Assembly: GCA_016192135.1 (NCBI GenBank)
Contig: JACPUR010000023.1
Span: forward strand, 44,084 to 108,083
Length of the DNA stretch: 64,000 nucleotides
Direction: 5' to 3'
Source: Candidatus Tectomicrobia bacterium
GTDB lineage: Bacteria > UBA8248
Positions 18,661-26,051 of this stretch are shown here, one piece after another. A program made the translations under genes and the position numbers. The notes below the pieces were generated by a model. The model saw only the letters and a program-made list of their open reading frames with translations, was not told where the DNA came from and searched no databases. Position 1 is the first letter of the stretch, and each line of letters opens with the position of its first letter.

Positions 18661-19851
18661 GTGGACGCCCTGGAGCGCGCAAAGAAAAACGCCGTCGACT
18701 GCGTGGACAGCCTCGCGGGCGACCTCTGGACGCTCTCCCGGGAGATCCACCGGGACCCGGAACCGAGCCTCCAGGAGCACCGCGCCTGCCGCCGCCTCTG
18801 CGCCTTCCTCGAGGGCCAGGGCTTCGAGGTCCGAAAAGGGGTGGGCCGGCTTCCGACCGCCTTCGAGGCCCGCCGCCCCGCCCGGCGCGGGCGCCCGGCC
18901 GTCTCCTTCCTCTCGGAATACGACGCCCTGCCGGGCCTGGGCCACGCCTGCGGGCACAACGTCATCGGAGTGGCGAGCGCCGGGGCGGGGGCCGCGCTGG
19001 CCCGGGCCGTGGGGCCGGAGGCGGGGGCGGTGGTGGTGACCGGCACCCCGGCCGAGGAGGCGGGCGGAGGTAAGGTTTTCCTCGCGAAACAAGGCCTTTT
19101 CCGGGGGCTGGACGCCGTGATGATGTTCCACCCGGCGGGAGAAACCCGGGCGGAGGTGAACTTCCTGGCCTTGAACGAGCTGCGCTTCCACTTCACCGGG
19201 CGGGCCGCGCACGCCTCGGCCTCCCCGGAAAGAGGCATCAACGCCCTGGACGCCGTCCTGGCCACCTTCCAGGCCGTCGCCGCCCTGCGCCAGCACATCC
19301 CCCCGGAGGACCGCGTGCACGGCGTCATCACCGAGGGAGGGGAGGCCCCGAACATCGTCCCGGCCCGCGCCTCGGCCTGGTTCTACGTCCGGAGCACGAC
19401 CCCCGGGGGGGTGAAGGCCCTCGCCCGGCGGGTGGAGGACTGCGCCCGGGGGGCCGCCCGGGCCACCGGCGCCCGGCTGCGCATCTGGCGCAATCCCGTC
19501 GCCTACGCCCCGATGCGCGTCAACCGCTCCCTCGCCTCTCTCTTCCGCGAGAACCTCCGCCGGCTCGGGGTGCGCGAGCCCGACCCGCTGCCGCCCCTGG
19601 CCATGGGCTCATCCGACGTGGGCAACGTGAGCCAGGCGGCGCCCACCATCCATCCCGAGATCCAGATGGTGCCGGCCGGCGTCTCGGCCCACACCCCGGC
19701 CTTCGCCCGCGCGGCCGGGGGAGCGCCCGGCCGCAAGGCCCTCCTCCTGGGCGCCAAGGCGCTCGCCATGACGGGCGCCGACATCCTCCTGAACGCGAAG
19801 GCCCGCTCCCGGGTGCAGGCCGAGTTCCAGGCCGCCGGGAGGAGGCGATGA
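18661..19851 (+). CDS. M20D family amidohydrolase (IAA-amino acid/aminobenzoyl-glutamate hydrolase type)
   Basis: A 396-residue zinc amidohydrolase. Motifs: the metal-binding H-A-C-G-H-N near residue 100, the catalytic-side A-E-E-A-G-G-G near 130, and the dimerisation segment F-T-G-R-A-A-H-A-S-A-S-P near 180. It removes acyl or aryl groups from amino acids or peptides; the substrate is not predictable. The GTG at 18661 has CGGAGG upstream; longer in-frame readings would run into the promoter. It overlaps the transglycosylase gene by 4 bases, so peptide by-products of wall turnover are a possible substrate (inference). Confidence 0.85.
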   Translation: MDALERAKKNAVDCVDSLAGDLWTLSREIHRDPEPSLQEHRACRRLCAFLEGQGFEVRKGVGRLPTAFEARRPARRGRPAVSFLSEYDALPGLGHACGHNVIGVASAGAGAALARAVGPEAGAVVVTGTPAEEAGGGKVFLAKQGLFRGLDAVMMFHPAGETRAEVNFLALNELRFHFTGRAAHASASPERGINALDAVLATFQAVAALRQHIPPEDRVHGVITEGGEAPNIVPARASAWFYVRSTTPGGVKALARRVEDCARGAARATGARLRIWRNPVAYAPMRVNRSLASLFRENLRRLGVREPDPLPPLAMGSSDVGNVSQAAPTIHPEIQMVPAGVSAHTPAFARAAGGAPGRKALLLGAKALAMTGADILLNAKARSRVQAEFQAAGRRR

Positions 19852-22067
19852 GGCGCCCCGCCCTCCTCCTCGCGGGGCTGCTCCTGGCCGCCGGCCCGGC
19901 GCTCGCCGCCCCTTCCAAGCCCGCCCCGCCCAAGCTCTCCGCCGCGCCCGCCTCCCCGCCTCACGTCGTGCCCATGCCGGAGGGGGTACGTTCGGCGGCG
20001 GAGCGCGAGGACCTCCCCGCGCTGCTGCGGGCGCTGGAGTCCATCCCGGACGGCCCGGACGGCCGCCGCGCCTTCCTCGAGGGCTACGCCCATCTCCAGG
20101 CGGGGCGGCCGGAGGAGGCCATCCCCCGGCTGCGCCGGGCGCTCGAGCGGGCCCCCGACCTCAAGAGCCACGCCCTCTACTTCCTGGCCCTCGCGGCGGA
20201 GAAGCGCAAGGACGATGAGGCCGCCCGCAGTGCCCTCGAGGAGCTCCTGAAGGCCGACCCCAGCCACCCGCACGCGCCCCAGGCGCACGAAACCCTCGCC
20301 CGCCTCGCCCTCCGGCGCGCGGCGCCCCGCGAGGCGGCGAAATGGCTGTGGGGCCTCCTCCGCCTCTACCCGAACCACGAGCGGGCGGACGCCCATCTCG
20401 CGCTCCTCGCCCAGGCCCTGGAGGAGGCGGGCGACCCGCGCGAGGCGGCGCTCGCCTGGCGGCGGCTTTGGCTGGACCTCCCCGAGAGCCCGCTCTCGGC
20501 CCAGGCGATCGGGCGCGCGGAGGGCCTGGCCCTCCTGGCCAAGCCGCCGCTCCCCCCCCTTCAGGCCCCGGACCACTACCTGCGCGCCCGCCGCCTCCAG
20601 CGGCTCCACCGCCACCGCGAGGCCCTCGAGGCCTACCGCGAGCTGGACCGCCGGTTCCCGGGTTCCCCCTACGCGGGACAGGTCCGGCACCGCATGGCCA
20701 TCGCGCTCTACTCCCTCCGGCGCACCGCGGAGGCCCGCATCGCGCTCGAGGAGGCGGTGCGCAGCGCGCCCCCGGCCTCGCCCGCCCGGGCCGAGGCCCG
20801 CTACCACCTCATGCGCAATCACCTTCGGGCTGACGACAAACTCGCCTTCGAGGAGGACGCCAAGCTTCTCCTCCAGGAGAGCCCGAACTCCCCCTGGGCG
20901 GCCCGGGGGCTGAACCTCCTCGCCCACGTGCACGGCGACGACGGCGAGCGCGACCTCGCGGCGAAGTACTTCGAGCAGCTCATCCGCCAGTACCCCGCCT
21001 CGCCGCTCGCGCCCAAGGCGCTGTGGCAGCTCTCCTGGGTGCGGTTCGAGGAGCGCGACGACGCGGCGGCCCTCAAGGGCTTCCAGGAGCTGGTCCGCCG
21101 CTACCCGGACCACCCGCTCGTCCCCTCGGCGCTCCACTGGTCGGGCGCGGCGTCGGAGCGCTCGGGCGAGCGCGACCGGGCGGTTCCCCACTACCGCGAC
21201 TGCGTGCGCCAGGGCCGCCACCAATACTACGGGCACCTCTGCCTGGAGGCTCTCGGGCGCCTGGCGCGCGAGGGGCTGACGGGCGCGGCCTCGCCGCCCC
21301 CGCCGGGCGAGGCGGGCTTCCGGGAGTGGAACGCCCCACCCGCCGGGCCCCTGGAGCCCGGGGCGCTCTCCCACTGGCGCGCGGCGGAGCTGCTCGCCTC
21401 GATGGGCCTCCATCACCTGGCGGGGGAGGAATACGAGCGGCTGGGCCCCTCGCCCTACTTCCGCTACCGGGCGGCGATGGCCTTCTCGCGCCGGGGGTTC
21501 CACGAGCGCGCGGCGCCGATCCTCCAGGGGCAGTTCCGCGGCGCCATCCGGACGGGGGGAGCGGACCTGCCGCCCGAGTTCTGGCGGGCGATCTTCCCCC
21601 TGCGGGCCGGGCCGGGGCAGGTGGACGGCGTCGACCCGCTCCTGGTCAACGCCATCATCAAGGCCGAGAGCTCCTTCGACCCCAGGGCCTTCTCCCCCGC
21701 CGGGGCGATGGGCCTCATGCAGCTCATGCCCGGGACGGGCCGCAGCCTCGCCCGGCGGGTCAAGCTCAGCCTCGCGTCGGACAGCCAGCTCTTCGACCCG
21801 GAGCTGAACGTGCGGCTGGGCTCCCTCTACCTCGCGGGGCTCGTCAAGGAGTTCGGCGGGGAGCTCGTCCCCGCGATCGCGAGCTACAACGCGGGCCGCA
21901 ACGTGGTGAGGCGCTGGTGGCAGAAGCGGGGGGACGAGCCGATGGCCGTCTTCATCGAGCGCATCCCCTACCAGGAGACGCGCGAGTACGTGAAGCGGGT
22001 CCTCGGCTACTACCGCGAGTATCGCCGCGTCTACGGCGTCGGCCGCGCCTCCGGCTCCCCCTCATGA
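19848..22067 (+). CDS. slt: Soluble lytic murein transglycosylase with TPR superhelix
   Basis: A 739-residue periplasmic enzyme that cuts peptidoglycan to anhydro-muropeptides. A signal peptide ends near A-L-A-A (residue 22). A long alpha-superhelix of TPR-like repeats spans about 60-560, as in Slt70. The catalytic SLT domain is at about 595-735: I-I-K-A-E-S-S-F-D (catalytic Glu), G-A-M-G-L-M-Q-L-M-P-G-T, and A-S-Y-N-A-G. ATGA overlaps join it to the M20D gene before and to anmK after, linking wall cleavage directly to recycling. Confidence 0.92.
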   Translation: MRRPALLLAGLLLAAGPALAAPSKPAPPKLSAAPASPPHVVPMPEGVRSAAEREDLPALLRALESIPDGPDGRRAFLEGYAHLQAGRPEEAIPRLRRALERAPDLKSHALYFLALAAEKRKDDEAARSALEELLKADPSHPHAPQAHETLARLALRRAAPREAAKWLWGLLRLYPNHERADAHLALLAQALEEAGDPREAALAWRRLWLDLPESPLSAQAIGRAEGLALLAKPPLPPLQAPDHYLRARRLQRLHRHREALEAYRELDRRFPGSPYAGQVRHRMAIALYSLRRTAEARIALEEAVRSAPPASPARAEARYHLMRNHLRADDKLAFEEDAKLLLQESPNSPWAARGLNLLAHVHGDDGERDLAAKYFEQLIRQYPASPLAPKALWQLSWVRFEERDDAAALKGFQELVRRYPDHPLVPSALHWSGAASERSGERDRAVPHYRDCVRQGRHQYYGHLCLEALGRLAREGLTGAASPPPPGEAGFREWNAPPAGPLEPGALSHWRAAELLASMGLHHLAGEEYERLGPSPYFRYRAAMAFSRRGFHERAAPILQGQFRGAIRTGGADLPPEFWRAIFPLRAGPGQVDGVDPLLVNAIIKAESSFDPRAFSPAGAMGLMQLMPGTGRSLARRVKLSLASDSQLFDPELNVRLGSLYLAGLVKEFGGELVPAIASYNAGRNVVRRWWQKRGDEPMAVFIERIPYQETREYVKRVLGYYREYRRVYGVGRASGSPS

Positions 22068-23245
22068 GGGAATCCCCGCACACCCTGGGCGTCGGCCTCA
22101 TGTCGGGGACCTCGGCCGACGGCGTGGACGCCGCCCTGGTCAAGATCGCGGCGGGGAAGGCCGAGCTCGCCCACTTCCATTCCGCGCCCTACCCGCCCCG
22201 CCTGCGCGAGCGCATCCTGCGCGCGGCGGGGGAGCCGGGGGCCTCGACGGCCGAGATCTGCTCCCTCCACCGCGAGATCGGCGAGGCCTTCGCCCGGGCG
22301 GCGCTCGAGCTGCTCGCGGCGGCGGGGGTCGTCTTCCACCGCGTGGGATTCATCGGGAGCCACGGCCAGACCGTGCGCCACCTGCCCGAGGGAGGCGAAG
22401 GGGCGGACGGCCCCCTTCTCCCCTCCACCCTCCAGCTCGGGGACGCGGCCGTCATCGCCGAGCGCACGGGGCTGACCGTGGTGGCGGACTTCCGCGCCCG
22501 GGACGTGGCCGCCGGGGGCTCGGGCGCCCCGCTCACCCCCTGGGCCCACCGCTTCCTCTTCGAGCGGCCGGGCGCGCCCTGCGCCTTCCTCAACCTGGGC
22601 GGGATCTCGAACCTCACCTACATCCCGCCGGCGGGGCGGCCGGGGCTTTTCGGCTTCGATTGCGGGCCCGCCAACATGGCCATCGACGGCTACGTCGAGC
22701 GCTGGACCGGCGGGGCCGAGCGTTTCGACCGCGGGGGGGCCCTCGCCGCCCGGGGCCGGGTGGACGAGGAGGCCCTCGCCGCCCTGATGGCGCACCCCTT
22801 CCTCCACCTCCCTCCTCCCAAGAGCACGGGCCGGGAAACCTTCGGCGCCGCCTTCCTCGAGGGCGCGCTCGCCCGGCTCCGCAAGCGCGATTCCCCGCCG
22901 GACGAGATCGCCACCCTCACCGCCTTCTCGGCGGAGTGCGTGGCGCAGGCGGTCCGCCGGTTTTTGCCGAGGGAGGCTCCCCCCGCGGAGATAATCGTGG
23001 GCGGGGGCGGATATCAAAATGAGACGCTCCTGGGCCGCCTGCGCGAGCGCCTGGCGCCCATCCCGGTTCGATCGAGCGCGGAGCGGGGGGTGCCGCCCGG
23101 GGCGGTCGAGGCCGTGGCGTTCGCGCTCCTGGGCTGGGCGGCGCTGAAGGGGATTCCGGCCAACGTCCCGGCGGCGACAGGGGCGAAGCGCGAGGTCGTG
23201 CTGGGGCACATCACGCCGGGGGACCGGCTCCAGGCCGCTCCCTGA
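22064..23245 (+). CDS. anmK: Anhydro-N-acetylmuramic acid kinase
   Basis: A 393-residue sugar kinase that turns 1,6-anhydro-MurNAc from murein turnover into MurNAc 6-phosphate. Motifs: G-L-M-S-G-T-S-A-D-G-V-D near residue 10 (phosphate loop with catalytic Asp), N-L-G-G-I-S-N-L near 180, F-D-C-G-P-A-N near 203, and V-G-G-G-G near 310. The ATG at 22064 overlaps the slt stop. Product of slt is its substrate, so the operon logic is clear. Confidence 0.95.
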   Translation: MRESPHTLGVGLMSGTSADGVDAALVKIAAGKAELAHFHSAPYPPRLRERILRAAGEPGASTAEICSLHREIGEAFARAALELLAAAGVVFHRVGFIGSHGQTVRHLPEGGEGADGPLLPSTLQLGDAAVIAERTGLTVVADFRARDVAAGGSGAPLTPWAHRFLFERPGAPCAFLNLGGISNLTYIPPAGRPGLFGFDCGPANMAIDGYVERWTGGAERFDRGGALAARGRVDEEALAALMAHPFLHLPPPKSTGRETFGAAFLEGALARLRKRDSPPDEIATLTAFSAECVAQAVRRFLPREAPPAEIIVGGGGYQNETLLGRLRERLAPIPVRSSAERGVPPGAVEAVAFALLGWAALKGIPANVPAATGAKREVVLGHITPGDRLQAAP

Positions 23246-23307
23246 GCCTCCCGCAAAAAGTGAGGCGCCTTACAGCTCGAAACCCCGAATCTGGGGCATA
23301 ATACGGC

Positions 23308-24510
23308 ATGGCCTCCCAAGGAGCCCGCATGGACGCCCCCTTCCAGGACGAAGCCGTCTCCCTGACGCGCGAGCTCGTCCGGATCCCGAGCGAGAACCCG
23401 ACCGGAAGCGAGGCCCGCGTGGCGGACTGGCTGGAGGACTACCTGCGGGGGCTGGGCCTCCCGGTCGAGCGGGACCGCGTGGCCGAGGGGCGCGAGAACG
23501 TGGTGGCCGAGATCGCCGGAGAGGCCGCTCAGCCGGCGCTCGTCTTCCTGAACCACATGGACACCGTGCCCGCGGGCGAGGGCTGGACGCGCGATCCCTT
23601 CGCGGCGGAATGCGCCGAGGGCAGGCTCTGGGGCCGCGGGACATGCGACATGAAGGGCGGCCTCGCCGCCGCCCTCGTGGCGCTCAGGGGGCTCAAGAAA
23701 AAAGTGGACGCGGGCGCCCGCCCCCTGCGCACCGTGCGCTGCTGCCTGGTGGTGGACGAGGAGAGCCCCTGGATGCGGGGCGCCGCCGCCGCCATCGAGC
23801 GCGGGCGCATCGGCGCGCGCGACGTGGTGCTGGCCTGCGAGCCCACGCGCATGCGGCTCGTCACCGCCCAGAAGGGCGCGATGTGGTACGAGGTCCTGAT
23901 CTCGGGGCGGAGCGCCCACGCCTCGGTGCCGCACGCGGGGGCGGACGCCGTCCTCGCCGGCGCGCGGACGGTGCTGCGCCTCCACGCGGAGGCCGCCTCC
24001 CTGAAGGCGTCCGACCCGCTCCTCGGCCGGACGACGGTAGTGGCGAGCGTCGTCCAGGGGGGCCGCAAGACGAACATCGTGGCGGACCGCTGCCGCCTCG
24101 AGGCGGATGTGCGCTTCGTGCCGCCGCTGGGCGTCGCGGACGCGCGCGGGCTGGTCGAGCGCGCGGCGTGGGCCGCCTGCGCGGAGACGCCGGGGACCTC
24201 CGCCGAGGTGCGGGCCCTCTCGGTGGACCGGCCCCCCATCTTCTCCGACCTGGGGAGCGAGGGCGGCGCGATCCTCTCCCGCGCGCTGGCCGAGGCGGCA
24301 GGCGCCCCGCCCGAGCCGGCGGGCGTGAGCTACTACTCCGATGCCGGGCTGGCCGCCGCGCGGACGGGCAGCCGGCAGTGCTTCCTGCTGGGCCCGGGCA
24401 ACGTGGAGCAGGCCCACGGGCCGGATGAGTTCGTCGACATCGAGGAGCTGCGCCGGGCGGCGCGGGTCTTCGGGCGCCTGACGGAGCGCTTCGCCCTCGG
24501 CGGAGGATAA
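23308..24510 (+). CDS. M20 family metallopeptidase (ArgE/DapE/CPG2 type)
   Basis: A 400-residue di-zinc peptidase. Metal motifs: F-L-N-H-M-D-T-V-P near residue 77, G-R-G-T-C-D-M-K-G-G near 111, V-D-E-E-S near 150, and a C-terminal H at G-P-G-N-V-E-Q-A-H-G-P-D-E near 370. It probably deacylates an amino acid or cleaves a dipeptide. An alternative start is the second Met (M-D-A-P). A -10-like CATAAT lies just upstream at 23297-23302. Confidence 0.85.
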   Translation: MASQGARMDAPFQDEAVSLTRELVRIPSENPTGSEARVADWLEDYLRGLGLPVERDRVAEGRENVVAEIAGEAAQPALVFLNHMDTVPAGEGWTRDPFAAECAEGRLWGRGTCDMKGGLAAALVALRGLKKKVDAGARPLRTVRCCLVVDEESPWMRGAAAAIERGRIGARDVVLACEPTRMRLVTAQKGAMWYEVLISGRSAHASVPHAGADAVLAGARTVLRLHAEAASLKASDPLLGRTTVVASVVQGGRKTNIVADRCRLEADVRFVPPLGVADARGLVERAAWAACAETPGTSAEVRALSVDRPPIFSDLGSEGGAILSRALAEAAGAPPEPAGVSYYSDAGLAAARTGSRQCFLLGPGNVEQAHGPDEFVDIEELRRAARVFGRLTERFALGGG

Positions 24511-24515
24511 GGGAC

Positions 24516-25019
24516 ATGCCCGACGAACCCGGCCAGCAGCCCGCCTTCCAGAAGCTCACGTTCAAGAAGGAGGCCGTCCCACCCCAGCTCCAGGCCCTCA
24601 TCCGCAAGCTGCAGAAGACCTACCTCTTCTTCTCGGACATGCTCGAGGACGAGGTGGGCCAGTTCCTCAAGCTGTGCAAGCGGGAGACCTTCGAGGACGG
24701 CAAGAAAGTCTTCTCCCAGGGCGAGCTCGGCAACACCTTCTACCTTGTGGTGTCGGGAGAGGTGCGCATCATGGTGGAGAACACGGAAGTCGCCCGGCTA
24801 GGGCCGGGGCAGGTGTTCGGCGAGATGGCCATCCTGGAGGAAGCCCCCCGCAACGCGACCGCGCTGGCGCTGGGGAACACCCTCCTCTTCTCCATCTCCC
24901 GCAGCGTGCTGGCCACCCGGGCCCCGGTGCTGGGCTTCAAGGTGGTGGTCGGCATGGCGCGCCAGCTCTCCGTGAAACTCCGCGAGGCGAACGAGCTCAT
25001 CCGCAAGCAGGAAAAATAG
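24516..25019 (+). CDS. Cyclic nucleotide-binding domain protein (first of pair)
   Basis: A 167-residue protein consisting of one cNMP-binding beta-roll (about 35-150): G-E-L-G-N-T-F-Y-L-V-V-S-G, then F-G-E-M-A-I-L-E and P-R-N-A-T-A-L-A. The phosphate-binding arginine is present in P-R-N-A-T. There is no helix-turn-helix, so it is not a CRP-type regulator by itself. It begins 5 bases after the peptidase. A paralogue follows. Partner and ligand are unknown. Confidence 0.85.
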   Translation: MPDEPGQQPAFQKLTFKKEAVPPQLQALIRKLQKTYLFFSDMLEDEVGQFLKLCKRETFEDGKKVFSQGELGNTFYLVVSGEVRIMVENTEVARLGPGQVFGEMAILEEAPRNATALALGNTLLFSISRSVLATRAPVLGFKVVVGMARQLSVKLREANELIRKQEK

Positions 25020-25306
25020 CCGGGCCGCCCGCGACGCCGGGCGCAGAAATCATCCCCGTTGAGCCCCGCTCCCCTCTCCCCTTGGGAGAGGGGCTGGGGG
25101 TGAGGGAGTGGAATCCCGTACCGCCGAATCTTCCCTCACCCCGGCCCTCTCCCGGAGGGAGAGGGAGGCCGAACTGGGAGGCGGCCAAGAGGGCCAGGCA
25201 ATTTGGCCTTAACGGCCCATCATTAGAGGCACCCCAGGGGAGCGAAAAACCGCCCGCGACGCCGGGCGCGCCCTCTCCCTTTTTTCCCCTTTGGAGGCTT
25301 CATCCC
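25020..25306. repeat. Intergenic inverted repeat (cluster C)
   Basis: About 290 bases without a gene. A large imperfect palindrome at about 25066-25170 is built of CCCCTCTCCC / GGGAGAGGGG and CCTCACCCCGGCCCTCTCCC blocks, a second repeat family seen also at 25976-26010 and near 59140. The sequence CCGCCCGCGACGCCGGGCGC also occurs at both ends of the gap (25023-25041 and 25251-25270), as a direct repeat that flanks the element. Confidence 0.65.
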
Positions 25307-25831
25307 ATGCAGGCGCCCAAGCCGGCCCAGCCGGAGCCCCGCCCCCCGAACCCCGCCCTGGACGCCGCGCCGATCATGCGCGAGGGCGGGCCGAACATGG
25401 AAGGCCTGCTCGCGAAGCTCCGGGGCTCCTACTCCTTCTTCTCCGGCATGAGCCCGCAGGAGCTCGTGTGGTTCCTCCGGCTGTGCAGCCGGCGCTCCTA
25501 CGAGCCGGGCGACGTGATCTTCCAGGAGGGGGAGATGGGCGACTGCTTCTACCTCATCATCTTCGGGGAGGTCGCCATCAGCCGGGGAGGCGCCCCCATC
25601 GCCACACTCGACGACGGGAACTGCTTCGGAGAGATGGCGGTGCTGGAGAGCACCCCGAGGAACGCCACCGCCACGGCCGCGAAGAAGACTCTCGTCTTCT
25701 GCGTGGAGCGCGAGATATTGACGAACGTCTTCCCCTCGCTCGGCTTCAAGGTGGCGGCGAGCCTCGCGAGGGACCTCTCCCAGAAGCTGCGGGAGGCCGA
25801 CGATCGCCTGAAGGGCAAGCGGGAGGGGTGA
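25307..25831 (+). CDS. Cyclic nucleotide-binding domain protein (second of pair)
   Basis: A 174-residue paralogue of the cNMP protein at 24516. After a Pro-rich start, a single beta-roll spans about 45-160: G-E-M-G-D-C-F-Y-L-I-I-F-G, C-F-G-E-M-A-V-L-E and P-R-N-A-T-A-T-A, with the phosphate-cassette Arg. There is no output domain. ATG 25307 is preceded by TTGGAGG. The pair may form a heteromeric sensor or bind a common partner (inference). Confidence 0.83.
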   Translation: MQAPKPAQPEPRPPNPALDAAPIMREGGPNMEGLLAKLRGSYSFFSGMSPQELVWFLRLCSRRSYEPGDVIFQEGEMGDCFYLIIFGEVAISRGGAPIATLDDGNCFGEMAVLESTPRNATATAAKKTLVFCVEREILTNVFPSLGFKVAASLARDLSQKLREADDRLKGKREG

Positions 25832-26051
25832 GGGGGTGTCTGCCGCCAGCGAGAATCTGTACGGGCGGGTTTGAAACCCGCCCCTGCGAAGGGACATCGC
25901 CGGCCGCTTCCGTAGGGGCGTTCCATGGAACGCCCCTACCTTTTTGGCGTCCTGCGTTCTGCGCCCCCACGAAGCCCTCACCCCGGCCCTCTCCCAGGGG
26001 GTGAGGGAGAACAGAAGAGGCGGCAGGTCCCGCCTCGCTTGACCCCTCCCC
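25832..26051. repeat. Intergenic palindromic repeat cluster D
   Basis: Between converging genes: palindromes at about 25861-25889 (core GGGTTTGAAACCC), 25911-25941 (core GTTCCATGGAAC), and a CCTCACCCCGGCCCTCTCCC block at about 25977-26008. Confidence 0.75.

Noticed and set aside
17731-19320. A long upstream extension of the TolR frame
   Set aside because: It covers tolQ in another frame and the divergent promoters; TolR homology starts at 17730.
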